From: a virus
Length of the DNA: 27,254 bases
Virus record (IMG/VR): IMGVR_UViG_3300009011_000274
Coordinates: 1-27,254 of that record
Strand: one strand, 5' to 3'
Shown: positions 1 to 5,927 of the stretch, piece after piece
Numbering within the stretch: the stretch's first letter is position 1
How the letters are laid out: every line of letters begins with the position of its first letter
Translations under genes and position numbers: made by a program
Notes under the pieces: model-generated
Databases searched by the model: none
What the model was told of the DNA's origin: nothing
What the model saw: only the letters and a program-made list of their open reading frames with translations

Positions 1-120
1 CCATCTCAATGGGCGGCCATTGGTGTGCTCGGTAGCCTCATGTTTGGTTTGCTGACGTGGTTAACGAGTCTGTACTTCCAAATCAAAGCGGATCGCCGCA
101 AAGCTGCGCGGGGTGAATGA
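1..120 (+). CDS. Holin, phage 21 S-type (3' end only)
   Basis: Only the last 39 codons are in the window; the 5' end lies to the left. The visible residues form one hydrophobic helix (around [19 protein letters not shown]) followed by a basic tail ending in DRRKAARGE. This is the C-terminal pattern of the phage 21 class II (two-helix) holin family. Such proteins form small pinholes in the inner membrane that depolarise it and release SAR endolysins. The stop codon overlaps the start of the endolysin gene at 117, the usual arrangement of a translationally coupled S-R lysis cassette. The call is firm as to family; the N-terminal helix and any dual-start regulation cannot be seen. Confidence 0.85.
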   Translation, partial: PSQWAAIGVLGSLMFGLLTWLTSLYFQIKADRRKAARGE

Positions 121-656
121 TGTTGAACAAAGCAAAGCTCAGCGCGGCAGTGCTGGCGCTAATCGCATCAGGTGCATCTGCTCCACTTATTTTCGACCAG
201 TTCATCAGCGAGAAAGAAGGCAATGCGCTGGTGGCCGTTGTTGATCCGGGTGGGGTCTGGTCTTTATGTCACGGCGTGACTGTCATCGATGGCAGGCGCG
301 TTGTTAAAGGCATGACAGCCACAGAAGAACAATGCCGCAAGGTTAACGCTATTGAACGCGATAAGGCATTAGCCTGGGTTGATCGCAATATCAACGTGCC
401 TCTGACAGAGCCGCAGAAGGTAGGTATCGCATCCTTCTGCCCGTACAACATTGGTCCGGGTAAATGCTTCCCTTCGACCTTCTATAGGCGCATCAATGCA
501 GGCGACCGCATAGGTGCATGCGAAGCAATCCGCTGGTGGATTAGAGACGGTGGACGTGATTGCCGCCTGACTAAAGGCCAGAAGAATGGCTGTTATGGGC
601 AGGTCGAGCGGCGCGATCAGGAAAGCGCGCTGGTGTGCTGGGGGCTGGACCAATGA
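117..656 (+). CDS. SAR endolysin (lysozyme, glycoside hydrolase family 24)
   Basis: This is a 179-residue muramidase that cleaves the glycan strands of peptidoglycan. Residues 8-26 are a weakly hydrophobic Ala/Ser/Gly-rich stretch typical of a signal-anchor-release segment, so the enzyme is probably exported by Sec, tethered inactive, and released when the pinholin collapses the membrane potential. The catalytic region has E34 and D43 with the eight-residue spacing of the family. The third position, Thr in the phage 21 and P22 enzymes (GVWT), is Ser49 here (GVWS). Several cysteines (51, 75, 108, 117 and later ones) could support disulfide control of activity. The gene overlaps the holin before it and the Rz gene after it (ATGA). 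A GTG or later ATG start is possible but ATG117 fits the coupled layout. Confidence 0.9.
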   Translation: MMLNKAKLSAAVLALIASGASAPLIFDQFISEKEGNALVAVVDPGGVWSLCHGVTVIDGRRVVKGMTATEEQCRKVNAIERDKALAWVDRNINVPLTEPQKVGIASFCPYNIGPGKCFPSTFYRRINAGDRIGACEAIRWWIRDGGRDCRLTKGQKNGCYGQVERRDQESALVCWGLDQ

Positions 657-1165
657 AAATTAATACGGGTCTAATCGGCGTTGTTGTTATTGCTTGTCTT
701 TCGGTCGCGCTCATTAAGAGTTACTCAAACGCTAGTAGCCTTCAGAGCGATAACGACGTTCTGCGAAGTGACAACTCTTTGCAGAGGCAGGCGATAGCCA
801 CCCAGGCATTTAACTTCAATCGGTTCAATCAGGTCGCAGAACAAGCCAATAGGCTTAACTCCCTGATCGACACCAGCACCGAAGAAACCGTAATCGAATA
901 CCGGGAGATTCTCCGCCGTGAAAAAACCTGCGATCTGCCTGTTCCTGATGACATTGCTGGTGGGCTGCTCGAATACGCGCACCGTTTACGTGCCAGCGCC
1001 ATGCACGCCGATACCGGCAGAGTTGACGAAACCGATGATCGTGCCGTTGCCACCAGTGCAATAACATATTGCCAGGCTGTTTTATGGATTAAGCCGCTGC
1101 TGGCCGTTATTGATAAAGGTAACAACAACTTCGCTGGTATTCGTAAGATCGAGCAACAGCGCTAA
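653..1165 (+). CDS. Rz-like inner-membrane spanin (i-spanin)
   Basis: The 170-residue product has one N-terminal membrane segment (about residues 6-23) followed by a long polar, probably helical periplasmic domain rich in Gln, Asn and Arg. This is the architecture of Rz-type i-spanins, which act with an outer-membrane lipoprotein to fuse the two membranes at the last step of lysis. ATG653 overlaps the endolysin stop as ATGA, implying translational coupling, so I prefer it to the upstream in-frame start near 635. A second reading frame inside the gene encodes the lipoprotein partner (918-1064), which supports the assignment strongly. The protein is not close enough to lambda Rz for a family name from sequence alone. 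Confidence 0.85.
   Translation: MKINTGLIGVVVIACLSVALIKSYSNASSLQSDNDVLRSDNSLQRQAIATQAFNFNRFNQVAEQANRLNSLIDTSTEETVIEYREILRREKTCDLPVPDDIAGGLLEYAHRLRASAMHADTGRVDETDDRAVATSAITYCQAVLWIKPLLAVIDKGNNNFAGIRKIEQQR
918..1064 (+). CDS. Rz1-like outer-membrane spanin lipoprotein, embedded in Rz
   Basis: This 48-codon gene lies wholly inside the Rz gene in another frame. It begins with GTG at 918, preceded by GGGAG at 903-907. The product starts KKPAICLFLMTLLVGC: a basic N-terminus, a hydrophobic core and a lipobox (L-V-G-C, Cys17), followed by a short Pro-rich mature peptide ending PLPPVQ. A tiny Pro-rich lipoprotein nested in the i-spanin gene is the classical lambda Rz/Rz1 arrangement. The lipoprotein would sit on the inner face of the outer membrane and bind Rz across the periplasm. 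The GTG start and short length make it easy to miss in automated annotation. Confidence 0.88.
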   Translation: MKKPAICLFLMTLLVGCSNTRTVYVPAPCTPIPAELTKPMIVPLPPVQ

Positions 1166-1211
1166 CCATTTACGTGCGCATTAGTTGATTGTAATCGGAT
1201 TTCTGAAGTAA

Positions 1212-1262
1212 AAGTCAATGGCTTACTATCTTAAATGGTAGTAATTTATCTGGCATTGACTT
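1212..1262. promoter_or_regulatory. Nested inverted repeats upstream of the kinase gene
   Basis: An outer perfect 9-bp inverted repeat, AAGTCAATG at 1212-1220 and CATTGACTT at 1254-1262, encloses an inner 8-bp repeat, TTACTATC at 1223-1230 and GGTAGTAA at 1237-1244 (7 of 8 positions match). The block fills most of the gap between Rz and the kinase start at 1281. It has no T-tract and so does not look like an intrinsic terminator. It could be an operator pair or a structured leader controlling the kinase operon. Weak promoter-like hexamers lie nearby (TTGATT at 1185, TACTAT at 1224) but none is convincing. Confidence 0.5.
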
Positions 1263-1280
1263 GTATGAAAGAGAGCCGAA

Positions 1281-2048
1281 ATGGAAGCAAGAGGGAATTA
1301 TCGTTTAAGGCCAATTTCAGAACTTGGAAGTGGGACATTTGGGCGCGTTGAGAAAATTGAACTCTTCAATTCTAGTGAGCATTTTTGTGGCTATTACGCC
1401 CGCAAAAGTCTCGCAGTCAATCACGACATTGTTGGTTCAATCTTCAGTCCTGATGACTGGAGAAGACGTTTTGAGAGAGAAGTGACATATCAATCTCGCT
1501 GCCGACATTCAAACGTTGTCCCTGTGTTAATACATAATCTCGATGCGGAGCATCCATGGTTTGTTATGCCGCTAGCTGATACGGATCTTATGAAGGAGAT
1601 TGATGGGAACGTATTAAATGATGATGAGAGATTATTGGCTATTAGAATGATGTTACTCGGCGTCGAATACATCCACAAACGAGGGTATCTTCATCGAGAC
1701 CTCAAACCAGAAAATATCCTAAAATTTTCTGATGGGCAGTACAAAGTGTCTGATTTTGGTTTAGTTAAGCACGATGACCCTAACGCAGCTTCAGCAGTGC
1801 TAACTAATATTGCTGTCACCATGGGAACTGATGGGTATAAAGCTCCAGAGGTGAACAGGGGTCTGTATAGTCCTAAAACTGACATCTACGCAGCGGGTGC
1901 CATAGTGAATATTTTGAATTTAAGCCATGTGGATGGTATTGATGCTCTGATAGGCAAGGCTACAGCTTACAAACCGACTGCGAGATATGATTCAGTCAGT
2001 GAGATGCTTGCCGATCTTGACGCCATAATTGAAGGGAGGCAGGCATGA
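1281..2048 (+). CDS. Eukaryotic-like (Hanks-type) Ser/Thr protein kinase
   Basis: The 255-residue protein is a bare kinase domain with no membrane segment, PASTA repeats or other added domain. All key motifs are present: glycine-rich loop G16-S-G-T-F-G-R-V23, ATP-binding lysine K42 (ARK), a candidate helix-C glutamate near 65-67, catalytic loop HRDLKPEN at 138-145 with D140, the metal-binding DFG at 158-160, and APE at 188-190 (YKAPEV). It should therefore be an active cytoplasmic kinase. GAGAG just before ATG1281 serves as ribosome site. The stop overlaps the start of a PP2C phosphatase (ATGA), so the pair is a coupled writer and eraser of protein phosphorylation. Base composition is visibly more AT-rich than the head genes, as expected of an acquired cargo gene. 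The substrate is unknown; a role in excluding other phages is an inference from the stk gene of prophage 933W. Confidence 0.93.
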   Translation: MEARGNYRLRPISELGSGTFGRVEKIELFNSSEHFCGYYARKSLAVNHDIVGSIFSPDDWRRRFEREVTYQSRCRHSNVVPVLIHNLDAEHPWFVMPLADTDLMKEIDGNVLNDDERLLAIRMMLLGVEYIHKRGYLHRDLKPENILKFSDGQYKVSDFGLVKHDDPNAASAVLTNIAVTMGTDGYKAPEVNRGLYSPKTDIYAAGAIVNILNLSHVDGIDALIGKATAYKPTARYDSVSEMLADLDAIIEGRQA

Positions 2049-2785
2049 TAAATCTTCTGAGTTGCGGCTTTTTCTCATGTCCCAAAGATTCCGACCGCGG
2101 TAATCAGGACTCATACGTTTTGCCAGCACCGACAGGTGACGGATTCGTTTTTGCAGTCGCTGATGGCGTTGGCTCATACGAAGGTGCTAAAGAGATAGCA
2201 GATGCTGCTACTTCTGCTCTTCGGCATACCAATAACGAAAGTATTACGGACATACAAAAAACATTTCTGAGTCTAAAAGAAAAGGTTGATGCAGCTGTAG
2301 ATGCTAAATCTGAATGGATCAATGCAGCGACGACTCTTTCATTCTGTTTTATTGACCATGAAGCTTTGTATGTTGGGCATGTTGGCGATACCCGCGTTTA
2401 TGTTAAAAAAGGCGCTAAGCTAGCGTTGATAACCAAAGATCACACTCAACACCAAGAACTTTTTGATGATGGGATTTACACGAAGAAAGAGTTACGTGAT
2501 TTGCCAGGCAAAAACACTCTTACTTCGGCGATATCCAGAAACATTGCTTTACGCTTCCAAAGCGTCAAGTTGCCCTTATCAGAACTTGTAGATGAAAATG
2601 GACTCATTACTGTTTACATCATGTCTGATGGAGCACATCACTTCTGGGAACAGAGGCCAAGACTCTCGCTTGAAACTATCTCGAAAGCACCAAAGTTTGC
2701 CGCAAGCTTGCTGAGAAGGATTGAACGGTCCGGACCGATAGATGATTACACGTTAATCGCTGCCTCTTTCCAAACATCGAAATAA
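2045..2785 (+). CDS. PP2C-family Ser/Thr protein phosphatase
   Basis: The 246-residue protein is a single PP2C (PPM) domain, a metal-dependent phosphatase that removes phosphate from Ser and Thr. The N-terminal motif RGNQDS (18-23) and the ADGVGS motif (39-44, D40 and G41) carry metal-binding acids. VGDTRVYV and SDGAHHFWE follow, and the final D-D-Y-T segment near the C-terminus matches the family's last metal-binding motif. No membrane segment or sensor domain is visible, so it probably works in the cytoplasm. ATG2045 lies within the kinase stop region, giving tight coupling. The natural role is to reverse or restrain the upstream kinase, much as an antidote would. An intrinsic terminator directly after the stop closes the two-gene unit. 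Composition is AT-rich, like the kinase. Confidence 0.92.
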   Translation: MINLLSCGFFSCPKDSDRGNQDSYVLPAPTGDGFVFAVADGVGSYEGAKEIADAATSALRHTNNESITDIQKTFLSLKEKVDAAVDAKSEWINAATTLSFCFIDHEALYVGHVGDTRVYVKKGAKLALITKDHTQHQELFDDGIYTKKELRDLPGKNTLTSAISRNIALRFQSVKLPLSELVDENGLITVYIMSDGAHHFWEQRPRLSLETISKAPKFAASLLRRIERSGPIDDYTLIAASFQTSK

Positions 2786-2789
2786 TAAT

Positions 2790-2822
2790 AAACCGCCTTC
2801 ATGAGGGCGGTTTTCTTTTTCT
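2790..2822 (+). terminator. Intrinsic terminator after the phosphatase gene
   Basis: AACCGCC at 2791-2797 pairs with GGCGGTT at 2806-2812, and the hairpin runs into a T-rich tract (TTTTCTTTTTC). It follows the phosphatase stop at 2785 and ends the kinase-phosphatase unit before the packaging region. If late transcription passes through from the lysis genes, it would need antitermination here. Confidence 0.8.
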
Positions 2823-2849
2823 TCAACAGCTAGTCTTCCATATCAGTTT

Positions 2850-2895
2850 TATCCCCGCGAGGGGATATAGTCGACTTTATCCCTTTGCAGGGATA
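2850..2895. repeat. Two matched 18-bp dyads, TATCCCY-N4-RGGGATA
   Basis: TATCCCC-GCGA-GGGGATA occupies 2850-2867 and TATCCCT-TTGC-AGGGATA occupies 2878-2895. Each is a perfect 7-bp inverted repeat around 4 bp, and their centres are 28 bp apart. There is no T-tract, so they are not ordinary terminators. They resemble paired operators of a dimeric regulator or binding sites for a DNA-packaging or replication protein. No third copy was found in the window. Confidence 0.6.
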
Positions 2896-2929
2896 TATAT
2901 TCGCGATTGATTACTATTTGATAAGGTAC

Positions 2930-3059
2930 TCCCGGTGGTTCTGAACACCGAGGGGGCGAGGACACGCGGAAAACGGCTAGTTTTTTGCATTTTATGGGTT
3001 TCATCATCATCCGTTTAACCTATTGATATTTCAGTCCTGAGCATTTGCAGGATGTCGAA
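2930..3059. other. Candidate cos (packaging start) region
   Basis: The phage has a lambda gpA-type terminase, whose family cuts at cos just upstream of the small-subunit gene. In this noncoding stretch a small hairpin (CGGTG at 2933-2937, CACCG at 2946-2950) is followed by GGGGCGAGGACA and CGCGG at 2953-2969, then T-rich and A/T-rich DNA. Lambda has the comparable layout of a GC-rich 12-base cosN, CGCGG, and then AT-rich cosB DNA before nu1. GGCGAGG at 2955-2961 also recalls the P2 cohesive end. The location is well supported, but the exact nick positions are not. Confidence 0.45.
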
Positions 3060-3082
3060 ATGACTATTTTTTGTTCACCATC

Positions 3083-3586
3083 ATGGATAAAGAACTGAAA
3101 AATTTCCGGCTGAATATCACTCAGCTGGCAGCCATTACCGATCTGCACCGTCAGACGGTCGCAGGCAAGCTTGCAAATGTGCAACCCGCACCCGGCAGCA
3201 ATCCGAAACTTAAGCTTTATGCCATCACCGATATTTTGCGGGAGTTGCTGACAAGCACCACTCCGTCCGAGCTGGTGGACGTCGACAAAATGCTTCCCCC
3301 CGATCGTAAGGCCTGGTTTCAGTCGGAGCGTGAACGCCTCAAGTTTCAGCAGGAAACCGGGGAGCTTATCCCGGCATCCGAAGTCACCAGAGAATTTTCC
3401 TCCATGGCGAAAGCGATGGTTCAGGTGCTGGAAACGCTACCCGATATTCTTGAGCGCGACTGCGCGATGACCCCTGCTGCCGTTGTCAGGGTGCAGCAGG
3501 TTATTGACGATCTGCGCGATCAGATCGCCCTCAAAGTTGAGCAGGCCGACTCACCGGAACAGGAGGATATGCCAGAAGAGGAGTAA
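3083..3586 (+). CDS. Terminase small subunit (Nu1-like, DUF1441 type)
   Basis: The 167-residue protein has an N-terminal helix-turn-helix (about residues 8-35, FRLNITQLAAITDLHRQTVA) fitting a cos-binding domain. A charged middle segment and an acidic tail (EDMPEEE) probably contact the large subunit. It would recognise the packaging site and load the large terminase. I choose ATG3083 because the product then starts MDKELKN, right before the conserved helix. A TTG at 3071 would add four residues. Neither has a clear ribosome site, while a good one (AGGA at 3049) serves a 12-codon leader reading frame (3060-3098) that overlaps the start, so coupling is possible. It is followed after 3 bases by the large subunit, with GAGGAG as ribosome site. 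Confidence 0.85.
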   Translation: MDKELKNFRLNITQLAAITDLHRQTVAGKLANVQPAPGSNPKLKLYAITDILRELLTSTTPSELVDVDKMLPPDRKAWFQSERERLKFQQETGELIPASEVTREFSSMAKAMVQVLETLPDILERDCAMTPAAVVRVQQVIDDLRDQIALKVEQADSPEQEDMPEEE

Positions 3587-3589
3587 TTC

Positions 3590-5707
3590 ATGCAACAGGC
3601 CACGGCAGCGGAAGTCAGGCGTAACGCTTCCGCCATTCTCAAAGCCCCTCGCCGTATGCCTGTGGCTGAGGCAGTACAGAAATTTATGCGCGTCCCGATG
3701 GGGGCCGGTAACTCGGTACCGTGGGATCCTGCCGTTGCCCCTTATGTGATTGAGCCGATGAACTGCCTGGCGATGCGTGAATACGATGCGGTGGTGTTTG
3801 TGGGGCCGGCGCGAACGGGTAAAACGATTGGCCTGGTTGATGGCTGGGTCGTCTACAACATCGTCTGCGATCCGTCGGATATGCTGGTCGTCCAGATGAC
3901 GGAAGAGAAAGCCCGGGAACACTCTAAAAAGCGTCTGGCGCGAACCTTCCGCGTGAGTCCGGAGGTTGCTAAACGTCTGAGCCCGTTACGGAACGACAAC
4001 AACGTGCACGATCGGACTTTCCTGGCCGGTAACTATCTCAAGATTGGCTGGCCTTCCATCAACATCATGTCCTCGTCAGATTTTAAATGCGTGGCGCTGA
4101 CGGATTATGACCGTTTCCCCGAGGATATTGACGGTGAGGGTGACGGTTTTACCCTAGCCTCAAAGCGAACCACCACCTTTATGTCCGCCGGTATGACCCT
4201 GGTGGAATGTTCACCTGGTCGGGACATCCGCGACAGTAAATGGCGGCGCAAGTCTCCCCATGAGGCGCCGCCAACGACTGGCGCGCTTTCTCTGTACAAC
4301 CGTGGCGATCGCCGTCGCTGGTACTGGCCGTGCCCGCACTGTGGTGAATATTTTCAGCCCGCGATGGAGGCGATGACCGGCTACCGTGATGAATCGGATC
4401 CGGTAAAAGCCAGCGAGTCGGCCCATCTGCTTTGCCCGCATTGCAACGGCATTATCACGGCAGACAAAAAGCGAGAGCTGAACGGGTTGGGAGTCTGGTT
4501 GCGTGAAGGTCAGAGTATTGACCGTGACGGCAATATTTCGGGCGAACCTCGCCGTTCACGCATAGCTTCGTTCTGGATGGAGGGACCCGCAGCCGCGTAC
4601 CAGACCTGGGCGCAGCTGGTGTATAAGCTGCTGACCGCAGAGCAGGAGTACGAGGCCACTGGCAGCGAAGAGACCCTTAAGGCGGTGATCAACACCGACT
4701 GGGGGCTGCCGTACCTGCCACGCTCCGCCAGCGAACAGCGACGCGCTGATGCGCTAATGTTGCGCGCGGAAGACTACGGTAAACGCCTGGTCCCACCAAA
4801 AGTACGTTTCCTGCTGGCGGCCGTGGATGTCCAGGGCGGCAAAAAGCGCCGTTTCGTCGTGCAGATTATCGGCTATGGCGAAAACGGCGAGCGCTGGCTG
4901 GTTGACCGCTACAACATCCGTCATTCGTTGCGCTGCAGTGAGCATGGTGAGGCGGAGCCTGTTCACCCGGGCGCGTATCCGGAGGACTGGCAACTGCTGG
5001 TCTCCGATGTGCTGGAAAAAACCTATGCACTGCAGTCTGACCCGGCGCGACGCATGCCGATACTGGCGATGGCCGTCGACAGCGGTGGTGAAGAGGGCGT
5101 GACCGACAACGCTTATAAATTCTGGCGGCAGTGTCGCCGTGATGGCATGGGTAAACGCGTCTATCTGGTCAAGGGCGACAGCACAAAACGCCAGAAAATC
5201 ATCACTAAAACCCACCCGAATAATACCGAACGCAGCGACCGTCGCGCCGACGCGCGCGGAGAGGTGCCGGTGTACCTGCTCCAGACCGACCTGCTTAAAG
5301 ATCAGCTCAGCAACAATCTGGACCGCGAGACCCCCGGTGCTGGCTATATCCATTTCCCTGACTGGCTGGGGGAATGGTTTTACGAGGAGCTGACCTACGA
5401 AGAGCGCGGCGCGGACGGAAAATGGCGCAAGCCAGGCAAGGGGGCCAACGAAGCTTTTGACCTGTTTTGCTATGCCCACGCCCTGGCGGTCCTGCGTGGC
5501 TACGAAAAAATACGTGACTGGGAAAAACCCCCGGTATGGGCTGAGCTGCAGGATCTCAACCCAAATATTCATGAAGGGGAACGCCCCCGGGAGATAACAG
5601 TGAAAAAAACAAAACCTGTTCAGTCGCCTGTCCAGACTAAACCTGAAAAGGGCGCCGAACTCTCCGGCAGCTGGCTGGGCGCTTCCGGTAAAGGAGGCTG
5701 GCTGTGA
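3590..5707 (+). CDS. Terminase large subunit (lambda gpA family)
   Basis: This 705-residue motor and nuclease pumps DNA into the prohead and cuts at cos. The ATPase part shows Walker A GPARTGKT at 72-79, a Walker B-like segment CVALTDYDRF at 167-176, and a coupling-like stretch LVECSPG about 204-210. A zinc-binding insert has two CPHC pairs (cysteines near 248/251 and 282/285), as in many gpA proteins. The nuclease domain begins near 408 (LLAAVDVQGG, with an acidic D413) and ends near DLFCYAHALAVL close to the C-terminus. Length and order match gpA-type subunits. The gene follows the small subunit directly and overlaps the next gene by 4 bases (GTGA). Confidence 0.95.
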   Translation: MQQATAAEVRRNASAILKAPRRMPVAEAVQKFMRVPMGAGNSVPWDPAVAPYVIEPMNCLAMREYDAVVFVGPARTGKTIGLVDGWVVYNIVCDPSDMLVVQMTEEKAREHSKKRLARTFRVSPEVAKRLSPLRNDNNVHDRTFLAGNYLKIGWPSINIMSSSDFKCVALTDYDRFPEDIDGEGDGFTLASKRTTTFMSAGMTLVECSPGRDIRDSKWRRKSPHEAPPTTGALSLYNRGDRRRWYWPCPHCGEYFQPAMEAMTGYRDESDPVKASESAHLLCPHCNGIITADKKRELNGLGVWLREGQSIDRDGNISGEPRRSRIASFWMEGPAAAYQTWAQLVYKLLTAEQEYEATGSEETLKAVINTDWGLPYLPRSASEQRRADALMLRAEDYGKRLVPPKVRFLLAAVDVQGGKKRRFVVQIIGYGENGERWLVDRYNIRHSLRCSEHGEAEPVHPGAYPEDWQLLVSDVLEKTYALQSDPARRMPILAMAVDSGGEEGVTDNAYKFWRQCRRDGMGKRVYLVKGDSTKRQKIITKTHPNNTERSDRRADARGEVPVYLLQTDLLKDQLSNNLDRETPGAGYIHFPDWLGEWFYEELTYEERGADGKWRKPGKGANEAFDLFCYAHALAVLRGYEKIRDWEKPPVWAELQDLNPNIHEGERPREITVKKTKPVQSPVQTKPEKGAELSGSWLGASGKGGWL

Positions 5708-5919
5708 CGAAAGACGACATCCGGAGAACGTTGTTGATGGTTCGTCAGGCCTACCAGGATTCGCTGGACGGCAAGAGTATCTCCTTTACCGGCGTAAACG
5801 GCCGCGCCATTACCAACCACGATCCTAAAGCGCTGCGCGACGAGCTTGAATACTGGGAGCGGCGCTGGCGGACGGTTAACAGCCGCGGCGGATCGTACAA
5901 ACTCGCTAACTTTCTGTAA
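5704..5919 (+). CDS. gpW-like head-tail joining protein
   Basis: This 71-residue protein uses GTG at 5704, overlapping the terminase stop. It has an Arg/Glu-rich helical pattern (DELEYWERRWRTVNSRGG) and matches the length and position of lambda gpW-family connector proteins, which lie between the large terminase and the portal. gpW seals the DNA-filled head and forms part of the surface on which the tail docks. The region around SISFTGVNGRAITNHD fits the short beta hairpin of the fold. The assignment rests on size, sequence character and gene order together. Confidence 0.82.
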   Translation: MTKDDIRRTLLMVRQAYQDSLDGKSISFTGVNGRAITNHDPKALRDELEYWERRWRTVNSRGGSYKLANFL

Positions 5920-5927
5920 GGCATTCT

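Noticed and set aside
1183-1213. Promoter TTGATT-17-GTAAAA before the kinase gene
   Set aside because: The -10 match is poor; kept only as a weak possibility within the inverted-repeat entry.
2823-3060. CRISPR-like repeats near the paired dyads
   Set aside because: Only two copies, palindromic and with a 10-base gap; no array structure and no cas genes.
4754-5572. 272-codon open frame on the minus strand inside the large terminase gene
   Set aside because: It is antisense to a clear terminase gene with GC-rich third positions, has no ribosome site and no recognisable domain; it is a shadow frame.
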